20,165 nucleotides of DNA, taken from the IMG/VR virus record IMGVR_UViG_3300046804_003870, positions 1 to 20,165 of that record; one strand, given 5' to 3'. This DNA is from a virus. A program made the position numbers and the translations under genes. This document shows, piece after piece, positions 5,978-13,928 of the stretch; positions within the stretch are counted from its first letter, which is position 1; the number at the start of each line of letters is the position of its first letter. The notes below the pieces were generated by a model, which was not told where the DNA came from, made no database searches, and saw only the letters and a list, made by a program, of their open reading frames with translations.

Positions 5978-6609
5978 AATTAATTATTGACAAAAACAGT
6001 AAAGGATTTGAAACAAAAGAATTTAGAGAATATCTAAAGACACCGTGTCCTAAAACAGAAATCACTCAAAAAGAATCAGATGAATTGAGAGAGCAATTAG
6101 AAGAAGGTATGAAACAATACCCAGGTTTAGGAATTTCAGCAACACAATTGGGAATTAAAAAAAGAGCATGTCTTATTCAATTCGGTGATGAAGAACTATT
6201 TTTATTAAACCCAGTAATTAAAGAAAAATCTAAAGATGGGTTTCTTTTTTATGAAGGATGTTTATCAATTCCAAGAACAATTGAAAGACCAGTTCGAACA
6301 ATTAGAGCTTGTAAAGTTGTTATTGATACAGATAATTTAGGTGAGTTGATATTTGAAATTAATCCAGAAGGAGATAAGCAAAGGGAACAGATATCAAAAG
6401 AAACAATGATGACCGTAATCGTTCAGCATGAAATTGACCACTTGGATGGATTTACAATTAAAGATAGAGTGTATACTACTACAATTGTTAAACCACAATC
6501 ATATGGTAGAAATGATAAAGTTGTAATGAAATCACCCGAAGGTGAAATGGTAGAAGTAAAATATAAAAAAGCAAACGATTATTTTTTAAAAGGATATGAA
6601 ATAGTATAA
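5974..6609 (+). CDS. def: Peptide deformylase
   Basis: A 211-residue peptide deformylase, which removes the formyl group from the N-terminal methionine of new proteins. All three motifs are intact: GLGISATQLG (51-60), EGCLS (94-98, with the metal ligand Cys96) and QHEIDHLDG (151-159, metal ligands His152 and His156, catalytic Glu153). It has a longer insert than usual between motifs II and III (about 115-145), and an extra C-terminal stretch of about 40 residues. Many phage deformylases are minimal versions, so this one is comparatively large. Phages may use it to keep pace with heavy virion protein synthesis. It overlaps the DUF2061 gene (ATGA) and is followed after two bases by the next gene. 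Confidence 0.95.
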   Translation: MKLIIDKNSKGFETKEFREYLKTPCPKTEITQKESDELREQLEEGMKQYPGLGISATQLGIKKRACLIQFGDEELFLLNPVIKEKSKDGFLFYEGCLSIPRTIERPVRTIRACKVVIDTDNLGELIFEINPEGDKQREQISKETMMTVIVQHEIDHLDGFTIKDRVYTTTIVKPQSYGRNDKVVMKSPEGEMVEVKYKKANDYFLKGYEIV

Positions 6610-6611
6610 TT

Positions 6612-6875
6612 ATGGAAATAGCATTAGGATTGATATTGGTATTAATTGGAATATGTATTTATGTTATTTTTAATTTATTAAAAAAATTAGAAAAATATGA
6701 AGATACTATCGAAGAATATCAAAATTTTATACAAAAAGAAACAACAAGAAACGAAGCATTACTGGAGGCATTAAGACAAATTGATAATCGTCAGATGTTT
6801 GAGAAGGATGATGAAGTAGGTTCTATATTTTATCAAATAAAAGAAACTATTGAAAAATTTAAAAACCAACAATAA
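6612..6875 (+). CDS. Small single-helix membrane protein with coiled coil
   Basis: An 87-residue protein with one N-terminal transmembrane helix (about 3-23, ALGLILVLIGICIYVIFNLL). A charged coiled-coil region follows (24-60), then a conserved-looking segment RQMFEKDDEVGSIFYQIKETI (60-80). From memory, the F-E-x-D-D-E-V-G-x-x-F pattern recurs in small proteins of other T4-like phages, often near the late sigma gene, but no function is assigned. Its TAA overlaps the sigma-factor ATG by one base (TAATG), so the two are probably translated together. Confidence 0.75.
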   Translation: MEIALGLILVLIGICIYVIFNLLKKLEKYEDTIEEYQNFIQKETTRNEALLEALRQIDNRQMFEKDDEVGSIFYQIKETIEKFKNQQ

Positions 6876-7567
6876 TGCCTAGAAAAAGAGGACCTAATAG
6901 ACAATATTTTACAAAAGATACCGAAGATGCAATAATAGAATACAATCTAACAAGCGACCAATTCACTAAAGATAAAATATATAGAGAAAGAATTGATTCA
7001 GCATTTAAGAAATTAGCGGAGATTGTATATAACAAATGGAAATTTACTTATTTTGATGATGACCCACAAGATGTGATGGCAGAAGTGGTTGCATTTATGA
7101 TTGAGAAAATTCATATGTACAAAAATGGTAAGGGTAAAGCATTTTCGTATTTTACCATTGTTGCAAGAAACTATTTAATTTTAAATAATAATGCAAATTA
7201 TAAACGTTACAAAGATACGGATATAATGTCTGCATTACCGGAAAGTTGGGATACTGAAAATAATTTTAGAGAAGAAGTTCGTAATGATGAACATAGAACA
7301 TTTAATGTTAGAATGTTACAATATTGGGATGCTCATTTAGAAAATTTCTTTCCTAAAAAAAGAGATATGCAAATAGCAGATGCTGTATTAGAATTATTCC
7401 GCAGAGCAGAATATATTGAAAATTTTAATAAAAAATCACTTTATCTACTTATTAGAGAAATGACGGGCCATCCTACACATTATATAACAAAGGTTGTCAA
7501 TAAAATGAAAGAAAGACAAATGGAATTATATAACGAATTTGATAAAGAAGGTGATATAAAAATTTAA
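6875..7567 (+). CDS. Late-transcription sigma factor, T4 gp55-like
   Basis: A 230-residue sigma-70-family-like protein. A basic N-terminus (MPRKRGPNRQ) precedes a region-2-like segment (about 60-112): DDPQDVMAEVVAFMIEKIH, then GKAFSYFTIVARNYLI, the helix that in sigma region 2 contacts the RNA polymerase clamp and melts promoter DNA. T4 gp55 has the equivalent 'hAYITQACFNAFVQRI'-type helix. The C-terminal part (about 165-218, FNKKSLYLLIREMTGHPTHYITKVVNKMKE) looks like a helix-turn-helix, which T4 gp55 lacks, so this protein may bind a -35-like or upstream element on its own. It would redirect host RNA polymerase to late genes. It sits immediately before the carbamoyltransferase and the baseplate genes. 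Confidence 0.8.
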   Translation: MPRKRGPNRQYFTKDTEDAIIEYNLTSDQFTKDKIYRERIDSAFKKLAEIVYNKWKFTYFDDDPQDVMAEVVAFMIEKIHMYKNGKGKAFSYFTIVARNYLILNNNANYKRYKDTDIMSALPESWDTENNFREEVRNDEHRTFNVRMLQYWDAHLENFFPKKRDMQIADAVLELFRRAEYIENFNKKSLYLLIREMTGHPTHYITKVVNKMKERQMELYNEFDKEGDIKI

Positions 7568-7569
7568 CT

Positions 7570-9264
7570 ATGATACAATTAGGTTTATCAGGATTCTACC
7601 ATGATTCCGCAGCAGCATTGGTAATTGATGGTAAAGTTATAGCAGCAATCGAAGAAGAGAAACTATCCGGCGTAAAGCATGATAGTTCTTTTCCGTTTAA
7701 GGCAATCCAATGGGTTTTAAATTATGCACAAATCACAATTGATGAAGTTGATATGGTTTGTTGGTATGAGAACCCTCAATTAAAGTTTGATAGAGTTAAA
7801 AAAACCGTTGGTAAGTGGAATGGATTTAGATATCCAAAACAATGGAAAAAATTTAAGGAAAGATGGAATATGGATGAGGGTGCATTGAAACCTTTATTAT
7901 GGTCTATTGGATATGAAGGTATAATAACATATACAAAACATCATCTTTCTCATTTAGCATTTTCATTTTATACATCACCGTTTGATTCCGCTATAGGAGT
8001 TTCGGTAGATGGTGTTGGTGAAGAAGAAACCATATTAGCAACTCTTTGTAAAAATGGTAAATTTCAAAATTTGGCCAAAGTAACATTTCCAAACTCATTG
8101 GGATTAGTATATTCAGCATTTACTGCATATTTAGGATTTAAACCAAACGAAGGTGAGTATAAAGTAATGGGATTGGCACCATACGGAAATTCAGAAAAAT
8201 ATGAATATGTTTTTGATAAAATAGAAAAATACGATAGACTTGGTGAAGTATTAGAAATCAATCAAAAATATTTTACATACAGAACTTCTGAAACGGATAT
8301 GTTTAATCAAAAATTAATTGATTTAATAGGTTTTCCTCCTCGTTTTAAAGGTGATTCAATTGAACAACATCATAAAGATTTAGCAGCTGCACTACAAAGA
8401 TGGTACGAAAAATGTTTTTATTTTATCCTTAACAGAGTAAATAGTAATTGGAGTAGTGATAATTTAGTATTAGGTGGTGGATGTGCATATAATGGAACTG
8501 CAAATGGTAAGATTAAACAACATACATCATTCAAAAATGTTTGGATTCCATTTGCACCATCTGATGCAGGTTCGGCAATTGGTGCATGCTTATATCATTG
8601 GCATATAACATTGGGTAATCCAAAAGTAAAAGGTGGAGATAATCAATCACCATATTTGGGCCCTGATTGGGATGTAAAGGTTGGGCAAATAGTAAAACAA
8701 AATAAAAAATTATGTGTTGAGGTTGCACAGGATGAAGAACGTTTATGTGAAATTGTTGCAAAATTTATAAAAAAAGGAAAAATAGTAGGATGGTTTCAAG
8801 GTAGAACAGAATTTGGTGCAAGAGCATTGGGTAATCGTTCTATATTAGGAAATCCACATTTAGAAGATATTAGAGATAGAATTAATAAGGTTGTCAAAAA
8901 GAGAGAAATGTTTAGACCATTTGCTCCATCGGTAACACAAGAAGATTATACAAAGTATTTTAAATCAGAAGAGGATGTTCCATATATGAATCAAGTTGTT
9001 GAAGTTATTTCCAAAACACCAATACCTTCTGTAACACATGTGGATAATAGTGCAAGAATTCAAACGGTTACAAAAGAACAAAATCCACTTTATTATAAAT
9101 TACTAAAAGAATTCGAAAAACTAACGGGAACACCCATTCTATTGAATACATCATTTAATTTAAAAGACCATACAATGACAAATGATCCAGAAAAAGCTAT
9201 ATGGACTTTTTTAAATTGTGATATGGATATATTGGTTATTAATAATTTTATAATTTATAAGTAA
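7570..9264 (+). CDS. Carbamoyltransferase, NodU/CmcH (TobZ-type) family
   Basis: A 564-residue, full-length two-domain O-carbamoyltransferase. The N-terminal domain has LGLSGFYHDSAAALV (4-18) and EEEKLSGVKHD (28-38). It also has the metal-binding HHLSH cluster (His124, His125, His128), SVDGVGE and an ASKHA-like LGGGCAYNG segment (about 299-307). The C-terminal YrdC-like domain has GRTEFGARALGNRSILG (411-427) and REMFRPFAPS, the usual signature. Family members move a carbamoyl group from carbamoyl phosphate, via carbamoyl-adenylate, to a hydroxyl of a sugar or antibiotic. Relatives from phage metagenomes were reported to carbamoylate 5-hydroxymethylcytosine in DNA. The substrate here is not shown. 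The TAA overlaps the next SGNH gene by one base. Confidence 0.93.
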   Translation: MIQLGLSGFYHDSAAALVIDGKVIAAIEEEKLSGVKHDSSFPFKAIQWVLNYAQITIDEVDMVCWYENPQLKFDRVKKTVGKWNGFRYPKQWKKFKERWNMDEGALKPLLWSIGYEGIITYTKHHLSHLAFSFYTSPFDSAIGVSVDGVGEEETILATLCKNGKFQNLAKVTFPNSLGLVYSAFTAYLGFKPNEGEYKVMGLAPYGNSEKYEYVFDKIEKYDRLGEVLEINQKYFTYRTSETDMFNQKLIDLIGFPPRFKGDSIEQHHKDLAAALQRWYEKCFYFILNRVNSNWSSDNLVLGGGCAYNGTANGKIKQHTSFKNVWIPFAPSDAGSAIGACLYHWHITLGNPKVKGGDNQSPYLGPDWDVKVGQIVKQNKKLCVEVAQDEERLCEIVAKFIKKGKIVGWFQGRTEFGARALGNRSILGNPHLEDIRDRINKVVKKREMFRPFAPSVTQEDYTKYFKSEEDVPYMNQVVEVISKTPIPSVTHVDNSARIQTVTKEQNPLYYKLLKEFEKLTGTPILLNTSFNLKDHTMTNDPEKAIWTFLNCDMDILVINNFIIYK

Positions 9265-10019
9265 TGATATTACATGCATATGGGGATAGTTGGACAGAGG
9301 GTGAAGGTTGTAATTCAAATGAAGAAAAAAAATTAAAAAAGCAAGACCTAATTGTATATCGAAATCAACATTCTTGGGTAAAAATATTAGGAGAAAAATT
9401 AGGATTAAATTGGATTAACAATGGTAAAAGTGGAAATCCAAATGCTGTTATATTTAATCAAATCATAGATGATGTTACAAACGGTAGAATTAAAAGAGGA
9501 GATTTTGTTATCATTTTATGGAGTTCTTCTTTAAGAGATTACGCAGCTTTTTTACCAAGACAACAATGGGTTAGTTGGTCCGTAAAGCATTTAATAAATC
9601 TACCTGAAAAGTTTACTAATTCATATAAGAGTAATAATTCAACATATGATTTATTTCTTTCCGAATATAAATCGTTTTTTTTAAATGAAATGTTTAATCA
9701 AAATTATTACAACATTGTTAATCAAAACTACATAATATTTTTACAAAAATTATTTGAATATTATGATATAAAATATATTATGGCAGATGCTTTTGATAAA
9801 ATGGTTTCTGATTTGGATTTAAAGGATGATATTACACATCTTATTAATAAATCTATTTATTGGAATTTTATGAATAGCACTATGAAAGATTATTTGGAAC
9901 AAACAAAAACGGATTGTTTTGAAAATACAGATAATCCGGGTAAACACCCAAACAAATTAGGTTATAAACTAATAAGTGAAGAATTTTATAATTATATAGT
10001 AAAGAATGTAATATTATGA
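9264..10019 (+). CDS. SGNH/GDSL-type hydrolase-like protein (second copy)
   Basis: A 251-residue protein with SGNH landmarks: GDSWTEG (7-13, candidate nucleophile Ser9), NNGKSGNPN (52-60, Gly and Asn of blocks II and III), a hydrophobic strand VIILWSSS (82-89) and HPNKLGYKLIS (228-238, His228, with Asp223 five residues before). The family hydrolyses or transfers acyl esters. It overlaps the carbamoyltransferase stop by one base and the next gene by four (ATGA). This hints that it works with the carbamoyltransferase on the same decorated molecule, or is a virion-associated esterase made with the baseplate genes downstream. It is longer than the SGNH protein at 813-1436 and differs outside the motifs. 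Confidence 0.72.
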   Translation: MILHAYGDSWTEGEGCNSNEEKKLKKQDLIVYRNQHSWVKILGEKLGLNWINNGKSGNPNAVIFNQIIDDVTNGRIKRGDFVIILWSSSLRDYAAFLPRQQWVSWSVKHLINLPEKFTNSYKSNNSTYDLFLSEYKSFFLNEMFNQNYYNIVNQNYIIFLQKLFEYYDIKYIMADAFDKMVSDLDLKDDITHLINKSIYWNFMNSTMKDYLEQTKTDCFENTDNPGKHPNKLGYKLISEEFYNYIVKNVIL

Positions 10020-10423
10020 GTTCAGAATTTCAACTATTTGATGGTAAAAATTTATCATCATTATTTAGAGATATATACGAAAACCAACAAAACAAAAAGA
10101 AAAATATTTCCGATTTGATTGAATCTTTGAGGAAATTAATTAAGAATGTTGGTGAAGCAACGGTTATAGCTCCAATCATAAAAGATTTAATTGAGGTATC
10201 GGTTAAAAACGATGAACATCTTATTAAAATGGCAACTATCGCACAAAGACTTGCGGCCGCAGAAGCTAAAGGTATTGGTGAAGATGGTTGGTTAAGTGAA
10301 CACGAAAAAGCACAATTGTTTTCTCAATTAGAAGAAGCGGTTGAAGAAGTTGATGCAAAAAACAAAGAAAGAATTACGGATATCGAAATTGAAATAGAAG
10401 AAATCAGTAAAAAGATAAAATAA
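10016..10423 (+). CDS. Hypothetical helical protein next to baseplate genes
   Basis: No family is recognised. The 135-residue protein is almost entirely alpha-helical. A polar N-terminus contains FQLFDGKNLSSLFRDIYENQ, the middle holds long amphipathic helices (29-85), and the C-terminal helix is rich in Glu and Lys (100-135) and looks like a coiled coil. It sits between the SGNH gene (ATGA overlap) and the gp5-like spike gene (TAATG overlap), so a role in baseplate assembly, for example as a chaperone or small hub component, is plausible from context only. Confidence 0.6.
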   Translation: MSSEFQLFDGKNLSSLFRDIYENQQNKKKNISDLIESLRKLIKNVGEATVIAPIIKDLIEVSVKNDEHLIKMATIAQRLAAAEAKGIGEDGWLSEHEKAQLFSQLEEAVEEVDAKNKERITDIEIEIEEISKKIK

Positions 10424-11718
10424 TGCCAATTGGAATTAACACTAAAGTGGGAGAATACAAAGATTATGATGTATCCTCTAAAGAAATACAAAAGGATGTA
10501 ACTTCCTTTTTTGCAACTGTAACTAAAGTATTAAAAACTGAAAGCGATTTTTTAGAATTAAAAAAAGAAGAAGATACTGTTGTTATTCATAATAAAAATA
10601 GTAATTTTTCAGAAAAAGATGCAAGATTTTATGGTGCAATACTTTTTGCCTCACAAGATACACAAAAGGATATTCACTATGCATATCCGATTGATAAAAA
10701 TAATTTTACTTTTCCAATTGTTGGTGAAACAGTTATTATTTTAGTAGTTAATAAAAATGAGTATTTATATTTACCATATACCGTTACACAATATCCGAAC
10801 TACCGTGTTGATTACAAAACAAAAAAAGTAACAACCGATAAAAGTCTTGAAGAAAATAATAAAAAAAGTTCTTCTCAATCATATGAAAATGTAAAAAAAA
10901 CAGGTACAACAAATTCTTCACCAAATTCTAAACAAGATAAAAAAGAAGAATACAACGTACAAGAAAAAATAAAATTTATTAAACCAAATGAAGGCGATAC
11001 TATTTTAAGTGGTAGAGTTGGCAATACAATAAGATTTTCAGAATTTTTTTTAACAGAAGATGGTAAAACAACATCACCATCAATATTCATTCGTAATAAA
11101 CAAAACCCTGAATTAGATTCCAAATCAATTGGTACTTTGGTTGAAGAAGATATTAATAAAGATGGTACATCAATTTATTTAACATCAAATAAAGTCAAAG
11201 TTCCATTTAAAGAAACTATAAAAAAACAAAAAGTAGGTTTTAAAGAATTTCCATCATCGGATAAATTAAAAGGTGACCAATTATTTGTAAATTCTGATAG
11301 AATAATATTATCTGCTAAAGCTAGTGAGTTTATTATATTTGGTAAAGGAAATACGGGAGTAATTACGGATGGTAATTATTCAATTGATGCAGAAAAAGAA
11401 GTCTATATACATAATAAACAAAATATAACAATCCATTCCGAAGGTGCAAATCAAATATTTTTAAACTCCGATAACGGAACAATATATTTAGGAAAAAATT
11501 CAGGTGCAGGGGATGCAGGAGCTGCAGTTCAGAAAATGGTATTGGGTGGTGAATTGGTTAAAATATTAGAAGAATTAATAGATGCTATAAATGCACAATT
11601 TTATTTAACGCCGGCCGGACCATCAAAAGTAGCTCCAGAAAATCAATCGGAGTTTAATGGAATAAAATCAAAATTGAAAACCATCTTATCTGCTAAAAAT
11701 TATTTAAGTAAAAACTAA
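10423..11718 (+). CDS. gp5-like central spike / baseplate hub protein without lysozyme domain
   Basis: A 431-residue probable tail-spike tip protein. The N-terminal third (about 65-125) looks like the gp5 OB-fold: YGAILF, then FTFPIVGETVIILVV and LYLPYTV. A low-complexity linker (about 133-178, Lys/Ser/Asn/Thr rich) follows. The KIKFIKPNEGDTILSGRVGNTIRFSE segment (182-207) is characteristic of spike proteins in T4-like marine phages. From about 285 to 360 the protein has short alternating strands (LFVNSDRIILSAK, VYIHNKQNITIHSE, IFLNSDNGTIYLG) typical of the trimeric beta-helix needle. T4 gp5 carries a lysozyme domain between OB-fold and needle; here that place holds only the linker, so the spike appears not to digest peptidoglycan itself. 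Confidence 0.75.
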   Translation: MPIGINTKVGEYKDYDVSSKEIQKDVTSFFATVTKVLKTESDFLELKKEEDTVVIHNKNSNFSEKDARFYGAILFASQDTQKDIHYAYPIDKNNFTFPIVGETVIILVVNKNEYLYLPYTVTQYPNYRVDYKTKKVTTDKSLEENNKKSSSQSYENVKKTGTTNSSPNSKQDKKEEYNVQEKIKFIKPNEGDTILSGRVGNTIRFSEFFLTEDGKTTSPSIFIRNKQNPELDSKSIGTLVEEDINKDGTSIYLTSNKVKVPFKETIKKQKVGFKEFPSSDKLKGDQLFVNSDRIILSAKASEFIIFGKGNTGVITDGNYSIDAEKEVYIHNKQNITIHSEGANQIFLNSDNGTIYLGKNSGAGDAGAAVQKMVLGGELVKILEELIDAINAQFYLTPAGPSKVAPENQSEFNGIKSKLKTILSAKNYLSKN

Positions 11719-12923
11719 TGGCTTTCTCTTTACAAAATTTGAAATTACCATCCACAGGAGCATCAAATAGTTGGACTGATTTTTATGTCAATGTAACTAA
11801 TAAGCAATTAGAGCGTACATTTCAAATAAAAAAGAATGCACAAAAGGCCATCGGAAAAAAAGTCGGATTGGGATTTATCATAAATGCTGCCGATGCATGG
11901 TGGTTTGCAAATGTTATCACCGATGAATATGATAAAATAATTAAAAACGGAAAAACGTTAATTGGTGGAGTACCAATAGAATCTGGTAATAAAAAATTAA
12001 TGGCATTAATTTTAACAAATCTTTTAATGTCTACTCAAAAAAATAAAAAAGGAAATTTATTAAGAGATATAGGACCGGCTGTTCAAGCATATTGGACAGG
12101 TGCAACTTTAAAAAAATTTCCCTCTCCAAATATACCATGTATTGGTTCTTTAAAAAACATAAATACAATAACTGCTTTGAATTTATCTCCAGGAGTATGG
12201 ACACCAATTTCAGTAGGTCCATCTGGTAGTAACGGCCCTTTTTTATTAAATTTTATATTATCAGCATCGGTTCATTTGTTGACAGTGGGTGGATTTTTTA
12301 GTTGTAATTGTCAATATCCACCACCAGCACCGCCGGCACCGGGAATGCTTCCATGGGTTGGTTATTTTGTTAATCCATTTTCAGGTAATCCACTTTCATC
12401 TTTTGATTTTAAATCATTGGTTAAATCTTTGGGAAAGGGGTTAGCTTGGGGAGCAGGCGCTGCAGCAACACTTGCAGCTTTAGTTGCCGTTGCTAATTTA
12501 TTAAATGCCGGTGATAAGAAAAAAAAATCAAAAAGACAAATATCTAAACAATTAGATTTAATTTTTGCAGGACAAACACCACAACCAGAAATAAGAGCGG
12601 CTTTACAGGCAATTATGGAAGGAGATAGTGAGGCAATGGCACAGGCAGCGGAAGCATTGAATAAATTAGAAGCCGAATCATCTTCAAATGTAACAAATGA
12701 AGTATCTGCAAATAATACCAATACTCAAACAACATCTACAAATGTAAGAAATAATGTATCAACATCAAATGTTACAAATCAAACTGTTATAAATACAACA
12801 ATACCGGCAACGGCCGGTATCGGTATACCATTACTACAACAAACAATTAATACAGCCATTACCCTGGCCGAAAATAGAAAAAAAATAAACAATTCTACTA
12901 GTCAAACTGGTAGTATAGAGTAA
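11718..12923 (+). CDS. Probable baseplate/virion protein of unknown family
   Basis: No family is recognised. The 401-residue protein starts with an apparent folded domain (1-200, e.g. SWTDFYVNVTNKQLERTF, AADAWWFANVITDEYD). A proline-rich hinge (PPPAPPAPGMLP, 201-212) is followed by an Ala/Gly/Leu-rich helix that could be a membrane or fusion-like segment (242-264). Next come a basic patch (DKKKKSKRQ, 266-274), an Ala/Glu-rich helix (290-320), and a low-complexity Asn/Thr/Ser tail (321-365). It lies between the gp5-like spike and the gp25-like wedge genes, so a structural or tail-associated role is likely. The amphipathic or hydrophobic helix raises the possibility of membrane contact on genome delivery, which is inference. 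The TAATG overlap couples it to the spike gene. Confidence 0.65.
   Translation: MAFSLQNLKLPSTGASNSWTDFYVNVTNKQLERTFQIKKNAQKAIGKKVGLGFIINAADAWWFANVITDEYDKIIKNGKTLIGGVPIESGNKKLMALILTNLLMSTQKNKKGNLLRDIGPAVQAYWTGATLKKFPSPNIPCIGSLKNINTITALNLSPGVWTPISVGPSGSNGPFLLNFILSASVHLLTVGGFFSCNCQYPPPAPPAPGMLPWVGYFVNPFSGNPLSSFDFKSLVKSLGKGLAWGAGAAATLAALVAVANLLNAGDKKKKSKRQISKQLDLIFAGQTPQPEIRAALQAIMEGDSEAMAQAAEALNKLEAESSSNVTNEVSANNTNTQTTSTNVRNNVSTSNVTNQTVINTTIPATAGIGIPLLQQTINTAITLAENRKKINNSTSQTGSIE
12801..12820 (+). repeat. Perfect inverted repeat inside coding sequence
   Basis: ATACCGGC and GCCGGTAT form a perfect 8-base-pair hairpin around the 4-base loop AACG. It is GC-rich in an otherwise AT-rich gene and lies about 100 bases before the stop of the 11718-12923 gene. 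It encodes the residues IPATAGI, so codon constraint alone does not require the symmetry. There is no following T-tract. Confidence 0.4.
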
Positions 12924-12935
12924 ATTAAAACTTTC

Positions 12936-12946
12936 AATATTTATTA
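12936..12946 (+). promoter_or_regulatory. Candidate phage late-promoter motif AATATTTATTA (site B)
   Basis: The 11-base sequence is identical to site A (3194-3204) and lies in the 35-base gap between the 11718-12923 gene and the next gene, whose ATG follows after 12 bases. It is the first break in an 8.4-kb run of touching genes and precedes the gp25/gp6-like wedge genes. The promoter role is inferred from position and recurrence. Confidence 0.42.
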
Positions 12947-12958
12947 AAAACAATTATT

Positions 12959-13480
12959 ATGGATTCGAAATTATTAGTCGGATTAATTAAAGAAGTTGTA
13001 AAAAACGAAGTTAAACAACAAGTTAAGGAAGAATTAGCTAAATTGATTAAATCCGGTGCAGTTACATTGAACAAAGAAAGAAGACAACCAACATCATTAA
13101 AAGAATTGAGTGAAGTTAATGAGTGGGCAACTCCGATTAAAAAGGTAGCACCTATTCAACAACAAAGACCAGTTCAAATTAAGGAATATACAAAAAACCC
13201 GGCATTGAATGAGGTATTGAGTATGACAACTCCATTTACAGCTGCACATAGAGCAGAAGGTGGAATGATGGATGAGAGTTCGGTATTGGATATGATGCAA
13301 CCTGAACAATATGATGAAGAAGGTTGGGAAACTATGGATTACAGAACACAACAAACACCTCAACAAATCCCACAAACAGGAAATGCGGGATTAGATGCTT
13401 TACAAAAAGCATTAAATAGAAATTATACGGATTTGACAAAGGTATTTACTAAACAAGAAAAAGAAAAAGGATTAAGATAA
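12959..13480 (+). CDS. Conserved phage structural-associated protein of unknown function
   Basis: The 173-residue protein has no recognised domain. It starts with an amphipathic helix (LLVGLIKEVVKNEVKQQVKEELAKLI, 5-30). A long disordered, Gln/Pro/Glu/Met-rich middle follows (about 40-145), and then a short C-terminal helix, DALQKALNRNYTDLTKVFTKQEKEKG (146-171). The ALNRxYxxLxKxF-like end recalls small structural or assembly proteins in T4-like phages, but this is from memory. It precedes the gp25-like gene by one base and follows the late-promoter-like motif, so it is probably made late and may be a baseplate or assembly helper. Confidence 0.6.
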   Translation: MDSKLLVGLIKEVVKNEVKQQVKEELAKLIKSGAVTLNKERRQPTSLKELSEVNEWATPIKKVAPIQQQRPVQIKEYTKNPALNEVLSMTTPFTAAHRAEGGMMDESSVLDMMQPEQYDEEGWETMDYRTQQTPQQIPQTGNAGLDALQKALNRNYTDLTKVFTKQEKEKGLR

Positions 13481-13481
13481 G

Positions 13482-13919
13482 ATGGCAATAGAGATAGGTA
13501 AAGTTAATGTAGCCGATTTAAAAGAAAATAACTATAAAGTTTTGGGTATAGGTATAAATACCACATCCAATTCTAATGGTATTTTTGCGGTAAATTATAC
13601 AACATTATCTCAAGCAAAAAATAATTTAATAAATCTTATTTTAACAAGAAAGGGAGAAAGAGTTATGCAACCTGAATTTGGTTGTGATATTTGGAAATTA
13701 ATCTTTGAACAAATAGACAAAGATATAATAGATTCAAAAATAGAAAAAAGTATCAATGATGCTGTTTCGGAATGGATGCCAAATATTAATATAGATGAAA
13801 TAATATTCGATTATGAATCGGAAGATATTGATAGAAATACCATATCATTAGAAATGACATTTTCTTTAATATCAAATCCCAAAATGAGAGATAACATAAG
13901 TGTAATTGTAAAACAATAA
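13482..13919 (+). CDS. gp25-like baseplate wedge protein
   Basis: A 145-residue protein of the GPW/gp25 family, which forms the sheath-initiating part of the baseplate wedge in contractile tails. The core pattern is LTRKGERVMQPEFGCDIWKLIFEQ (54-77). This carries the GERxMxPxFGxxxxxxxFE signature, and helices SKIEKSINDAVSEWMP and a final beta-sheet follow as in the family. Length is typical (T4 gp25 is 132 residues). It sits directly upstream of the gp6-like wedge gene, the usual neighbour in T4-like and other contractile systems, including phage P2-type and type VI secretion baseplates. Confidence 0.92.
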   Translation: MAIEIGKVNVADLKENNYKVLGIGINTTSNSNGIFAVNYTTLSQAKNNLINLILTRKGERVMQPEFGCDIWKLIFEQIDKDIIDSKIEKSINDAVSEWMPNINIDEIIFDYESEDIDRNTISLEMTFSLISNPKMRDNISVIVKQ

Positions 13920-13928
13920 TATAATTAA

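Noticed and set aside
12362-12721. 119-codon open frame on the - strand
   Set aside because: It lies wholly within the 11718-12923 gene, is composed of biased Ala/Phe/Ser residues that mirror the + strand codons, and has no start context.
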